Notes under the pieces: generated by a model | What the model was told of the DNA's origin: nothing | Seen by the model: only the letters and a program-made list of their open reading frames with translations | The model's database searches: none | Shown: positions 24,127 through 33,241 of the stretch, one piece after another | Layout of the letters: every line of letters starts with the position of its first letter | Position numbering within the stretch: position 1 is the first letter of the stretch | Translations under genes and position numbers: made by a program | Assembly (NCBI RefSeq): GCF_014803385.1 | Contig: NZ_JACYFC010000004.1 | Location: 62,001 to 126,000, forward strand | Direction: 5' to 3' | Length of the DNA stretch: 64,000 bases | From: Marinomonas colpomeniae | Lineage (GTDB): Bacteria; Pseudomonadota; Gammaproteobacteria; Pseudomonadales; Marinomonadaceae

Positions 24127-24496
24127 CAGGTTGTCCAGTAAAGCGTTAAGAGAATTGAACCATCACCGTGGTTACTTAGAAATAGCCACGTTTTTAACCT
24201 GAGTATCCTGCTATAACTCACTATTTTTGCCACAACTTTCGCGACAATTTATTCGTGTTTACTTAATTTCCTTCTGGAAATTCATACAAACTCACGCTAC
24301 ATTTTGTACATAAAGAAATGAAAAGCCAATCGGTTAATGGATGGTTTTCCCTCTTAGCGTTCTTCTTTTTGTCTTTCTTAAGATAATCTCTGCGCTCATT
24401 TTCTTAGCTTTAGACCCTATTGGTGGTGCTATTAATAACTTTAGAGTCAGTGATTAAACGAGTCACTACATATCCCTATTATGGAGAAATATAAAT
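24127..24496. other. Intergenic segment after the GNAT gene
   Basis: About 370 bases. The first 70 hold the GNAT terminator. The rest is AT-rich with no frame of interest, and no clear attC site was found for the GNAT cassette; the expected R'' GAAATAAC is absent, with only GAAATAGC at 24179. Confidence 0.5.
24163..24195 (+). terminator. Rho-independent terminator after the GNAT gene
   Basis: CGTGGTTA (24167-24174) pairs with TAGCCACG (24183-24190) with one G-U pair, and is followed directly by TTTTT. Confidence 0.6.
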
Positions 24497-24880
24497 ATGA
24501 AAAAAATTCATTTTATTGTGGCTGTATTAATTACTCAGTTTCTTTATGGGTGTAGTGCGGGTGACTTGAGGTCACTTAATGATAGCTTGAGCGAACAAAA
24601 TGGATATCAGGTAACTTACCCTGATCAAAGTGATACTGATTATACCGGCGACATTAGATGGACGACAGGTGTTAAAAATGGCCAAGGTTTTCAGGATATT
24701 AAGAACATAGGGGAAGATTATTGCAAGGTGAGGGTTGAGTATGAAGATGGAAGCTATGACTATTTTGATCTAGATCCAGGCGAAGGTTCTGGATCAAATT
24801 ATATGAGTATTTATAACCAATCTGTATCTATGAGAACTTTGTGTGGTTCTGAGAGCAGCGTGTTTAGCGAATCATTTTAA
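24497..24880 (+). CDS. Putative small lipoprotein
   Basis: A 127-residue predicted lipoprotein. The signal sequence MKKIHFIVAVLITQFL is followed by lipobox LYGC with the lipidated Cys near residue 19. The mature part is acidic and rich in Asp, Ser and Gly (DDLDPGEGSGSN-like stretch), with two later cysteines (DYCKV, RTLCGS) that may form a disulfide. GGAG lies about 10 bases before the ATG. I do not recognise a family. It follows the cassette array and may itself be cassette-borne, since attC-like sequence lies downstream at 24973. Confidence 0.7.
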   Translation: MKKIHFIVAVLITQFLYGCSAGDLRSLNDSLSEQNGYQVTYPDQSDTDYTGDIRWTTGVKNGQGFQDIKNIGEDYCKVRVEYEDGSYDYFDLDPGEGSGSNYMSIYNQSVSMRTLCGSESSVFSESF

Positions 24881-24894
24881 AGACAATGTCTGGT

Positions 24895-24960
24895 CATTGG
24901 GGCAGAGTGAAATTAACGACATATACCTAGTTTTCAGCTATTTTTGGCTCTGTCCCAATG
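24895..24960. repeat. REP-like imperfect palindrome
   Basis: CATTGGGGCAGAG (24895-24907) and CTCTGTCCCAATG (24948-24960) pair with one G-U wobble and enclose 40 bases. It resembles the palindromes associated with REP-associated tyrosine transposases, as I recall them; no transposase is nearby. It could also end the upstream lipoprotein transcript. Confidence 0.45.
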
Positions 24961-24972
24961 GTATTTAATAAA

Positions 24973-25036
24973 GTGCTAATAAGGCTCACTCGTTTTCTAT
25001 TTTAGGTTTTTTTCATTCTTAATGAGGCGTTAGTCG
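24973..25036 (+). repeat. Possible degenerate attC site
   Basis: GTGCTAAT (24973) followed by AAGGCTCA, then 32 bases later TTAATGAGGC and GTTAGTCG (25029). The spacing and end boxes fit a 64-base attC, but R'' ends AAT instead of AAC, and no cassette start with a matching TTAGCAC is found upstream. Confidence 0.3.
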
Positions 25037-25041
25037 TATAA

Positions 25042-25323
25042 ATGAAGTTGTTAGTGGTTGTTTTGATTTTACTTGTGCAGGGCTGCTCCAATATGGAAGA
25101 GGTTACTTGCCCTCCAGTTACTAAATTTAACAGCCTAGAGTCTGAAGAGCTTAATCAAACGGTATTAAATAATGACTTTATGTCTGGGTGTGTCACAGAG
25201 TTAGTGTCTGATCTTGAAGCATTGCAGTCGACTGAGTCTCAGAACCAGTGTCAGAATGATTTTGATGAAACATTGAGTTATGACCAGTGGATGACAATAT
25301 ATAATTCGTGCATGATTAAATAA
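25042..25323 (+). CDS. Putative very small lipoprotein
   Basis: A 93-residue predicted lipoprotein whose signal MKLLVVVLILLVQGC ends in lipobox LVQGC at residue 15. The mature part is acidic with five further cysteines (CPPV, GCVTE, QCQND, SCMIK), enough for two disulfides. It starts six bases after a GTTAGTCG box that looks like the end of an attC site, so it may be cassette-borne. No family is recognised. Confidence 0.6.
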   Translation: MKLLVVVLILLVQGCSNMEEVTCPPVTKFNSLESEELNQTVLNNDFMSGCVTELVSDLEALQSTESQNQCQNDFDETLSYDQWMTIYNSCMIK

Positions 25324-25508
25324 GAATGAGAGTGAAATTATTTTTACGTCTTTATAGGTGTTTTATGAGAGCTTAAAATTAACAATTCTAAAACAACACC
25401 TCCATCTTCATTGCTGTCATCAAGTTAGATGATGTTTTTAGTTCTCGTTTTATCGAGCTGCAATTACTGTTATTCTAGCGCCATTATTGATGTAACAGAG
25501 TAGACAGA

Positions 25509-25757
25509 ATGATTAATGACAATGATGTAATTGAAACATTAGACGAGCTTGAGACGTTTTTACGATTGATTGAAATGGGTGGCTTAGGCCTTAATAACGT
25601 TGAAGGTGTGGCGTTGGCGACAAACAATACTAATGGTCGTCCGTTTGTAGCGGTACTAGATGACAAGCAGAAGTTAGTATTGGGTCGTTGGGTAACCCAA
25701 GATGTATTCGAAAATGGTAAAGACATGGTTCGCTACGGTACTAAAAAACCGCATTAA
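25509..25757 (+). CDS. Hypothetical protein (82 aa)
   Basis: An 82-residue acidic soluble protein. A helical start (INDNDVIETLDELETFLRL) precedes a glycine- and asparagine-rich middle (MGGLGLNNVEGVALATNNTN) and a beta-type segment PFVAVLDDKQKLVLGRWV. There is no domain I can name. Codon use resembles the core genes, and a strong shared terminator follows, so it is likely a real gene. It converges with cysK and marks the right edge of the accessory zone. Confidence 0.62.
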   Translation: MINDNDVIETLDELETFLRLIEMGGLGLNNVEGVALATNNTNGRPFVAVLDDKQKLVLGRWVTQDVFENGKDMVRYGTKKPH

Positions 25758-25790
25758 TTCTGTTAATCGGTTCTTGATTTTTTATACATA

Positions 25791-25827
25791 AAAAAACCCG
25801 CTTAGATTTCAATCAAGCGGGTTTTTT
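25791..25827. terminator. Bidirectional terminator before cysK
   Basis: AAAAAACCCGCTT (25791-25803) and AAGCGGGTTTTTT (25815-25827) form a perfect 13-bp stem with T-runs on both strands, serving the 82-aa gene and the convergent cysK. Confidence 0.88.
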
Positions 25828-25844
25828 GTATTTAAAAGGACGAC

Positions 25845-26810
25845 TTATTGTACTAGTTCGTTGTCCGTAAATTCGCCTTCGAAAAGTGCGGTAGATAAGT
25901 AACGTTCGCCAGAGTCTGGTAAAATCACGACGATTTTCTTATCTTTGAATTCATCTAATTGGCTTAGGCGTTCTGCGGCAATCACTGCTGCACCACAAGA
26001 AATACCACACAAAATACCTTCTTCACGCATTAGGCGTTTTGCCATGGCGATAGCGTCTTCATTGGACACTTGTTCAACACGGTCAACGATAGACAAGTCA
26101 AGGTTTTTAGGAATAAAGCCTGCGCCAATACCTTGGATTTTATGAGGTGCTGGAGTTGGCGCTTCGCCGTTCATTGTTTGTGTAATAACAGGAGAGGTCG
26201 TTGGCTCAACGGCAACACTGATAATCGCTTTGCCTTGAGTGTTTTTAATATAGCGACTCACGCCTGTGATTGTGCCGCCAGTACCTACACCAGCAACCAA
26301 AACATCAATCTCGCCATTTGTGTCTTTCCAAATTTCTGGGCCTGTTGTTTGCTCATGAATTTCTGGATTGGCAGCGTTATCAAATTGCTGAAGATGTACG
26401 ACGTTGTCGTCTTGTGCAAGTTCTTCTGCTTTAGCAATGGCACCTTTCATGCCTTTAGCGGGTTCAGTCAATACAATTGTCGCACCTAGCGCTTTCATTA
26501 CTTGGCGACGCTCTACGCTCATGCTAGATGGCATTGTGATGGTAATAGGATAGCCACGAGACGCAGCAACGAAACATAAAGCAATGCCTGTGTTACCGCT
26601 TGATGCCTCTACAAGAGATTTACCTTTCGATAGAATGCCTTTTTTCTCTGCGTCCCAAACCATGTTGGCACCAATACGACATTTAACAGAAAATGCAGGG
26701 TTACGGGATTCAAGCTTTGCCCAAATATTGCCATTGCCTATGCGGTTTAGACGCACAAGTGGCGTGTTGCCAATGGTAAGGGAATTATCTTCAAAAACGT
26801 GGTTAGACAT
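25845..26810 (-). CDS. cysK: Cysteine synthase A (O-acetylserine sulfhydrylase)
   Basis: A 321-residue PLP enzyme that makes cysteine from O-acetylserine and sulfide. The PLP lysine is Lys43 in AFSVKCRIG. The substrate-binding loop SSGNTG follows at 70-75, then the phosphate-binding [10 protein letters not shown] and the C-terminal GISCGAAV. The N terminus [13 protein letters not shown] is typical. Monocistronic, divergent from hrpA across about 180 bases, and ended by the shared terminator. Confidence 0.96.
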   Translation of the reverse strand: MSNHVFEDNSLTIGNTPLVRLNRIGNGNIWAKLESRNPAFSVKCRIGANMVWDAEKKGILSKGKSLVEASSGNTGIALCFVAASRGYPITITMPSSMSVERRQVMKALGATIVLTEPAKGMKGAIAKAEELAQDDNVVHLQQFDNAANPEIHEQTTGPEIWKDTNGEIDVLVAGVGTGGTITGVSRYIKNTQGKAIISVAVEPTTSPVITQTMNGEAPTPAPHKIQGIGAGFIPKNLDLSIVDRVEQVSNEDAIAMAKRLMREEGILCGISCGAAVIAAERLSQLDEFKDKKIVVILPDSGERYLSTALFEGEFTDNELVQ

Positions 26811-26988
26811 ACCATTTCCTTTTGTTAATCGATTGGTTGCTGATTATCATTACAGCGTATGAGTTTCACTATAACCTCTTGATGGGGATTAATGTTAGAA
26901 TTTCCAACTATATAGATAGAAGATACGCGCACCACTAATGTATTAAGTGATGTAAGCGCCCATTAGACAGGATACCTTTTTAGATACC

Positions 26989-29900
26989 ATGGAAAATCAT
27001 GCTGTGATGACACGAGACCGTCATCTTATTGTCCGTAAAAAAGCGCAACTCGCGAAACGTCAAAAAGACGGTTTACCTAGTGATCGTATGGTGGATGAAG
27101 TTGATGCCATGATCAAAAAGTCCAGTGCCTTGTATCAAGCTCGTACGGCTCGCATGCCAAAAATAACCTACGACGAAAGCTTGCCTGTTGCCGCTCGTGC
27201 TGATGAAATAATTAAAGCGATTCAAGACAACCAAGTCATTATTATTGCGGGTGAAACAGGTTCTGGTAAAACCACTCAATTGCCTAAAATGTGTTTACAA
27301 GCAGGACGCGGTATCGCGGGCATTATTGGTCATACACAACCAAGACGATTGGCAGCTCGCAGTGTCGCAGAACGTATCAGTGATGAGTTGCAAGTGAGTC
27401 TTGGTGAGCAGGTCGGTTTTCAGGTTCGTTTTAGTGACGAAAGCACAGAAGAAACCCTGATCAAATTAATGACAGACGGTATTTTGTTAGCAGAAATTCA
27501 ACAGGATAATCTGCTTTATAAATACGACACCATCATCATAGATGAAGCCCACGAACGCAGCTTAAATATTGATTTCTTACTGGGCTATTTGAAACAAGTA
27601 CTGGCTGCTCGTCCAGATTTAAAAGTCATTGTCACATCGGCAACCATCGATGTAGACCGTTTTTCAGCGCATTTTGATAACGCTCCCGTCATTGAAGTGT
27701 CTGGTCGAACCTACCCTGTAGAAGTGCGTTACCAGCCTTTGCTCAGTAAGTCTGATTCAGAAGCGCTGGATGAAGATCAAAGCATGGAGCAAGGCGTTTT
27801 GGATGCGGTTGAGTTACTTATCGCCGAAGAGCGACAATCTGGCTACCGTGGTGCGGGTGATATTTTGGTTTTCTTGCCGGGTGAGCGTGAGATTCGTGAA
27901 ACCGCAGAAATTTTACGTCGTGCCGAATTAAGATCTCTTGAGGTCTTACCTTTGTACGCTAGATTGAGCGCAAGCGAGCAGAAGCGAATTTTTAAGTCCC
28001 ACTCAGGTCGTCGAGTTGTATTGTCTACGAACGTGGCAGAAACCTCGTTGACGGTTCCGGGTATACGTTATGTGATTGATCCGGGCTTGGCTCGTATCAG
28101 TCGCTACAGTGTCCGCTCTAAAGTACAGCAGCTTCCTATTGAAAAAATAAGCCAAGCCAGTGCGAACCAAAGAGCAGGGCGATGTGGTCGTGTAGCCGAT
28201 GGTATTTGTATTCGTCTTTATGATGAAGCGGATTTTAGTACGCGTCCTGAATTTACCGATCCAGAAATTTTTCGTACCAATTTGGCTTCTGTTATTTTGC
28301 AGATGGCGAACCTTAAACTGGGTTCTGTGGAAAAATTCCCATTCGTTGAAATGCCAGAAAAGCGCATGATCAACGATGGTTATCGAGCGTTAACCGAATT
28401 AGGCGCCTTACATAAAGAAAGACTCACGCCAATTGGTCGTCAGTTGGCTAAGTTACCTATTGACCCTAAGCTCGGTCGAATTCTTATTGCCGCTCAGCAA
28501 CACAGTGTTTTAAAAGAAGTGTCGATTATTGTCAGTGCGTTATCAATTCCTGACCCACGTGAACGGCCACAAGATAAGAAAACCCAATCTGATCAAGCTC
28601 ACGCGGTAGACAAGGATGAAGATTCTGATTTCGCTGTCTTCTTGAACCTGTGGGAGCGGTATGAAGTTCAGCGCCAAGAGTTGTCACAAAATCATTTACG
28701 CCAATATTGCCGCAAGCAATTTTTGAATTTCATGCGAATGCGCGAGTGGCGAGATATTCACCGTCAGATCACGATTGCTTGCAAGCAACTTGGTTTTAAA
28801 GAAGTAGAGCATGAAGAGCGTCATTATGAAGCGATTCATCGCTCTTTGTTGGCCGGTCTGTTTACTCAAGTAGCGAACAAGATGGAAGAAAGCAAAGAGA
28901 TGCTGGGTTGCCGCTCTCGTAAACTGGCTATCTTTCCAGCCTCTATGTTATTCAAAAAACCGCCGCAATGGATTATGGCGGCAGAATTAGTAGAAACCAG
29001 TAAACTTTATGCTCGTGTAACGGCTCGAATTGATCCCGCTTGGATCGAGGAATACGCAGCGGCTTTTGTGAAACGCCAATACTTTGATCCGCATTTTGAG
29101 CGTAATCAAGGTCGAATCATGGCGAGCGAACAAGTCTCGCTTTACGGCTTGGTTATCGTTGCCAAACGTCGTATCGATTATGGTCATGTGAATCCTGAAG
29201 AAGCACGGGAGATATTTATCCGTTCAGGTTTGGTAGAAGGGGAATTGCGCACCAAGCAAGCGTTCTTCCGTAAGAACCAAGCGTTAATAGAGTCGCTAGA
29301 GACCCAAGAAGCTAAGTTACGAAAACGCGATATATTAGTCGATGATGAAACGGTATTTAACTTTTATGATAAACGCTTACCAGACGATGTTCGTAATTTA
29401 AAAAGTTTAGAATTTTTCGTTAAAAAAACACCTGATACCTTGTTTATGACAAGGGAAGACTTAGTGAATCAAGATGTGAAAGCTGATGATATGGCGTTCC
29501 CTGATTCCTTTGGTTTGAATGGTGTAGCATTGCCGATTGATTATAAATTTGATCCAGGTAAAGCAACCGATGGTGCAACCCTTAAAGTGCCTGTTGGTTT
29601 ACTAAGGCAGCTGAGTTTAGATGATCTTGGTTGGGCGGTTCCGGGCTTTATTAAAGAACGTTGCGAAGCCTTATTACGAGGTTTGCCAAAAGTATTACGT
29701 CGTCGTTTTGTACCGATTCCTCAGTTTGTCGATAAAGTGTATCCGAATTTATCAAAAGACAAAGGCGAATTACTACAACAGCTCAGTTTACAAATTAAAC
29801 GTGAAACGCTAATTGATATTCCACTTAATGAATGGAATGCAGAAAAGCTTGATTCGCACCTTACATTGAACCTAGAAGTGGTTGATGAACAAGGTAAAGT

Positions 29901-30864
29901 GTTAGGTGTTGGCAAAGACTTAGGGCAGTTACAAACGCAGTTTAGTGATCTTGTTCAAGAAAGTTTTGCGAAGTTCGGTACCAAGCAACATGAGCAAGAA
30001 GGTCTAACGGTTTGGCCAGACCAAGACATTCCTGAACGTCAGGAAATCAAACAAGCTGGCATTAAGGTAACGGCATTTCCAGCGTTAGTGTCAGAAGGCG
30101 ACAGTGTGTCGTTGAAGATGTTTGATGATCAAAATACTGCAATAGAAACACACCGAAAAGGTGTGATTACTTTACTTAAATTAACGCTTAGTAAAGATAT
30201 GCGATATTTACAGAAAAATCTTCCTCATCTCAGGGAATCTATGTTGATATTTTCTCCACTTGGGCAAAAAGAAACCCTACTAGAGGATTTACTTAACGCG
30301 GTTTTGAATAAAGTCTTTTTAGATGGTCGACCCTTACCACGTACCAAAGATGAATTTGAGCAATCTGTACTCGCTCATAAAACCAACCTAGTGTCGGTTG
30401 GCAATGATATGGCAGAACAGCTTTATCGAGTATTGTCTTCTTACCAAGGTGTCGCGAAAAAAATGAAGGGCAGTATGCCTCTGCCATGGACGAGAGTGTA
30501 TGGTGATATTAAGTTTCAACTTGGTCAGCTTATTTATCCAGGTTTTATCGGGAATACACCTTTGTTTTGGTTGGGCCAATTGCCTCGTTATTTTAAAGGA
30601 ATTGAAGTTCGTTTAGAGCGTTTTCAAAATCATTTGAACAAAGAGAACCTCTATGTGTCTCAGTTGGAAGAGCTTTGGAAAATGTACGCAAGGCAATTAA
30701 AAGCTCATGAAGAAAAGTTACTCTATGATCCTGAATTGATTAAGTACCGTTGGATGCTAGAAGAATATCGAATTTCTTTGTTTGCTCAATCTGTTGGTAC
30801 GTTAGAGCCAATCTCAGATAAACGATTGGCGAAACAGTGGCAAGAAGTCAAAAAACTTGTGTAG
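26989..30864 (+). CDS. hrpA: ATP-dependent RNA helicase HrpA
   Basis: A 1291-residue DEAH-box RNA helicase, close to the 1300 residues of E. coli HrpA. Walker A is GETGSGKT at 88-95 and the DEAH box is IIIDEAHERS. Motif III is VTSATID and motif VI is QRAGRCGRV. The helicase-associated HA2/OB region is followed by the long C-terminal domain specific to HrpA (DUF3418). It rescues stalled or collided ribosomes in E. coli. Start ATG at 26989 leaves a full N terminus; the ribosome binding site is weak. Confidence 0.95.
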   Translation: MENHAVMTRDRHLIVRKKAQLAKRQKDGLPSDRMVDEVDAMIKKSSALYQARTARMPKITYDESLPVAARADEIIKAIQDNQVIIIAGETGSGKTTQLPKMCLQAGRGIAGIIGHTQPRRLAARSVAERISDELQVSLGEQVGFQVRFSDESTEETLIKLMTDGILLAEIQQDNLLYKYDTIIIDEAHERSLNIDFLLGYLKQVLAARPDLKVIVTSATIDVDRFSAHFDNAPVIEVSGRTYPVEVRYQPLLSKSDSEALDEDQSMEQGVLDAVELLIAEERQSGYRGAGDILVFLPGEREIRETAEILRRAELRSLEVLPLYARLSASEQKRIFKSHSGRRVVLSTNVAETSLTVPGIRYVIDPGLARISRYSVRSKVQQLPIEKISQASANQRAGRCGRVADGICIRLYDEADFSTRPEFTDPEIFRTNLASVILQMANLKLGSVEKFPFVEMPEKRMINDGYRALTELGALHKERLTPIGRQLAKLPIDPKLGRILIAAQQHSVLKEVSIIVSALSIPDPRERPQDKKTQSDQAHAVDKDEDSDFAVFLNLWERYEVQRQELSQNHLRQYCRKQFLNFMRMREWRDIHRQITIACKQLGFKEVEHEERHYEAIHRSLLAGLFTQVANKMEESKEMLGCRSRKLAIFPASMLFKKPPQWIMAAELVETSKLYARVTARIDPAWIEEYAAAFVKRQYFDPHFERNQGRIMASEQVSLYGLVIVAKRRIDYGHVNPEEAREIFIRSGLVEGELRTKQAFFRKNQALIESLETQEAKLRKRDILVDDETVFNFYDKRLPDDVRNLKSLEFFVKKTPDTLFMTREDLVNQDVKADDMAFPDSFGLNGVALPIDYKFDPGKATDGATLKVPVGLLRQLSLDDLGWAVPGFIKERCEALLRGLPKVLRRRFVPIPQFVDKVYPNLSKDKGELLQQLSLQIKRETLIDIPLNEWNAEKLDSHLTLNLEVVDEQGKVLGVGKDLGQLQTQFSDLVQESFAKFGTKQHEQEGLTVWPDQDIPERQEIKQAGIKVTAFPALVSEGDSVSLKMFDDQNTAIETHRKGVITLLKLTLSKDMRYLQKNLPHLRESMLIFSPLGQKETLLEDLLNAVLNKVFLDGRPLPRTKDEFEQSVLAHKTNLVSVGNDMAEQLYRVLSSYQGVAKKMKGSMPLPWTRVYGDIKFQLGQLIYPGFIGNTPLFWLGQLPRYFKGIEVRLERFQNHLNKENLYVSQLEELWKMYARQLKAHEEKLLYDPELIKYRWMLEEYRISLFAQSVGTLEPISDKRLAKQWQEVKKLV

Positions 30865-30956
30865 TTTGCTAGAAGTTCTATTGTAAAAATAACATGTTAG
30901 AAACAGCGCAAGACAATACTAAAAAGTAGAAATACTGAAAATGAGGAAAGTAAAAA

Positions 30957-31799
30957 ATGTTTAAGGTAATACATTCTGCTTTTTTGAGTTTGCTATTGGT
31001 TCTTTCTCAACCAATATTTGCAGAAACAGAGGAAGACCCATGGGAAGGTTTTAACCGTTCTATGTTTTCTTTTAATACTGCGCTGGACAATGCCATTGTT
31101 AAGCCTGTCGCGAAAGGTTATGACTGGATAACGCCTAATTTTGTTCAAAAAGGGGTGAGTAATTTTTTCTCTAACCTTGGTGAAGTATCCAATGTTACTA
31201 ACAACTTTTTGCAAGCGAAATTTGTTGGAACGGTCGCTTCTACAGGACGATTTTTGATCAATAGTACGATTGGTATATTTGGTCTTTTTGATGTTGCTAG
31301 TGCGTTGGGTATAAACGAATACGATGAAGATTTTGGACAAACGCTCGGCTATTGGGGCGTTTCGTCAGGTCCGTATTTGATGTTGCCGTTCTTTGGGCCT
31401 TCTACTGTACGAGATGGTACAGGGCTTGTTGTAGAGTACTTTTATGAAGAAGAAATTGATCTTCTTCATTTAACACTAGAAGAAGAAATAGCCTTATTAG
31501 CATTGGATGTTGTGCAAACACGTGTTCATCTTTTCAGTGTTGAATCTCTTATTATTGGTGATTCTTATTCCTTTATCCGAGATGTGTATTTACAAAACCG
31601 AGCTTATGCCGTTAATGATGGTGCCCCTGCTCCTAAAAAAACCAAGAAAGATATCAGCTTAGACGATGGTGATTCTTGGGGAGAAGAGAGTGAAGATGAC
31701 TCCTGGGGAGATGAAACTGAGGACGATTCTTGGGGCGATGAAGAGGTTGAAGACTCTTGGGGTGATGAAGTCGAAGAGGATTCTTGGGGCGACGAATAG
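30957..31799 (+). CDS. mlaA: MlaA/VacJ family outer-membrane lipid-asymmetry protein
   Basis: A 280-residue MlaA homologue that works with the MlaBCDEF system to remove phospholipids from the outer leaflet. The core begins DPWEGFNRSMFSFN and continues with IVKPVAKGYDWITP and the QTLGYWGVSSGPYLMLPFFGPSTVRD block. Two oddities stand out. The signal peptide (to about residue 22, PIFA) has no lipobox cysteine, so the protein should be cut by signal peptidase I instead of lipidated. The C-terminal tail also holds five tandem acidic units of the type DSWGDE. GAGGA precedes the ATG. Single gene with its own terminator. Confidence 0.92.
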   Translation: MFKVIHSAFLSLLLVLSQPIFAETEEDPWEGFNRSMFSFNTALDNAIVKPVAKGYDWITPNFVQKGVSNFFSNLGEVSNVTNNFLQAKFVGTVASTGRFLINSTIGIFGLFDVASALGINEYDEDFGQTLGYWGVSSGPYLMLPFFGPSTVRDGTGLVVEYFYEEEIDLLHLTLEEEIALLALDVVQTRVHLFSVESLIIGDSYSFIRDVYLQNRAYAVNDGAPAPKKTKKDISLDDGDSWGEESEDDSWGDETEDDSWGDEEVEDSWGDEVEEDSWGDE

Positions 31800-31826
31800 G
31801 TTATAAAACACACATAAATCAAATAT

Positions 31827-31853
31827 AAAAAAGCATCTATAAGGTGCTTTTTT
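31827..31853 (+). terminator. Terminator after mlaA
   Basis: AAAAAAGCA (31827-31835) and TGCTTTTTT (31845-31853) form a hairpin with a 9-nt loop and a U-run. Confidence 0.7.
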
Positions 31854-31951
31854 ATTGTTCGAGAATAATCTTTGAGTCTTTACCTATTTGTACTATTAGG
31901 AGTACTCAGTTAGAAATGTACAGTTAAAAACATACCTTTTTAACTGTGTAG

Positions 31952-33052
31952 CTAGTTAGAAAGCGTCACTTTCAATAGCTTGCCTGAATCTGTTCCTATA
32001 TAAAGCGCGCCCTGTGAGTCTTCAGCGATAGAACGTAGACGTTCATCTAAATGTTCAAGGTATCTCGTTTCTGTTGTTTTACCATTTGCTTCGATTTTCA
32101 CTTTATTCAAATGTCTTAGGGCTAAAGCGGTGGACAAGAAATCCCCATTCCAATTGGAAAACAGCATTCCTTTATAGCGTAATAAACTGCTTGGCGCGAT
32201 AGAAGGAATAAACACTTTTGCTGGGTTATCTATGCCTTCTTTTTGTGTGCCTTCTCCAATACTAGCAGAGCCTGAATATTCTTTTCCGTATGACACTATT
32301 GGCCAGCCGTAATTTGCTCCTGGGCGAATAAGGTTAATCTCATCTCCACCTTTTGGACCATGCTCGTTTGACCATAACGTATGCGTGCTATTGTCGTAAA
32401 ATAAGCCTTGAGGATTACGGTGTCCGTAACTCCATATTTCATTTCTAATACTGGCGTGTCTTACAAAAGGGTTATCAGTTGGTACGCTTCCATCTAAATT
32501 TAGACGAATGATCGAACCTGCATGATTTGTTAAGTCCTGAGCACTTTCTCTAATACCGCCATCACCGACAGAAAGAAATACATGGCCTTTATCATCAAAG
32601 GCTATGCGACTACCATAATGTTCATGATTTGGGGACATTACATCAGCCACAAATAAATCTTGCCAATCTTTGAGCGTGTTAGAAACTAACTTTGCTCTTG
32701 CTAGTGTAGTTTTTGTTCCAGCAAGCGAAGGTTTTGAATAAGTAAAATACAGTAAACCTTCTTGTTCAAAGTTAGGTGCTTTTGCTACATCAAGCAAACC
32801 ACCTTGGCCTCTATTGTCTATTTCTGGCAACCCAGATAGCGCTTGTGTTTCTCCGCTGAGTAAATTTACGCGATATGCGTTCCCATGCTTAATCGATACA
32901 ATCGCTTCTTGGTCGGTAACCAAGGCTATTGCCCATGGAACTCCATTAAATTGAGAAACTTTTTGAATGTTCAGAACATCATTATTTACGATGTTTGAAG
33001 CCTGTGTGTTGAAAGCCAAAAGGCTCGCTAAAAATACAATCCAAATTTTCAT
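31952..33052 (-). CDS. PQQ-dependent aldose sugar dehydrogenase-like protein (YliI family)
   Basis: A 366-residue exported six-bladed beta-propeller of the soluble glucose/aldose dehydrogenase family. Signal peptide residues 1-18 end AFNTQAS. Family landmarks are VPWAIALV, GQGGLLDVA, HYGSRIAFD, FLSVGDGG, the active-site region SYGHRNPQGL, and NEHGPKGGDEINLI with NYGWP. It would oxidise sugars in the periplasm with PQQ, if the cofactor is supplied. A TTG six codons upstream is open, but the ATG at 33052 has GGGAGGG at good spacing. Alone on the minus strand. Confidence 0.88.
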   Translation of the reverse strand: MKIWIVFLASLLAFNTQASNIVNNDVLNIQKVSQFNGVPWAIALVTDQEAIVSIKHGNAYRVNLLSGETQALSGLPEIDNRGQGGLLDVAKAPNFEQEGLLYFTYSKPSLAGTKTTLARAKLVSNTLKDWQDLFVADVMSPNHEHYGSRIAFDDKGHVFLSVGDGGIRESAQDLTNHAGSIIRLNLDGSVPTDNPFVRHASIRNEIWSYGHRNPQGLFYDNSTHTLWSNEHGPKGGDEINLIRPGANYGWPIVSYGKEYSGSASIGEGTQKEGIDNPAKVFIPSIAPSSLLRYKGMLFSNWNGDFLSTALALRHLNKVKIEANGKTTETRYLEHLDERLRSIAEDSQGALYIGTDSGKLLKVTLSN

Positions 33053-33241
33053 ATGGCGGCCCTCCCGCAAGTGTTGAGCTCAGTATATAGAAGAAGAGGG
33101 TGAAAAAGAGGATAGTGAAAGCGCTTCCTTTACAATTGCTGATTGCTTGCCTAGTTGTGATAAGTGTTCATATTTACGTTCATTAAAGAATGAAAAAGAG
33201 GTTTTTTAGAGAGACTATGTAAATATACATTACATAACGTG

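Noticed and set aside
24127-24160. attC site directly after the GNAT gene (GTTAAGAG at 24145)
   Set aside because: The distance from the stop codon is too short for an attC, and the expected R'' GAAATAAC is missing.
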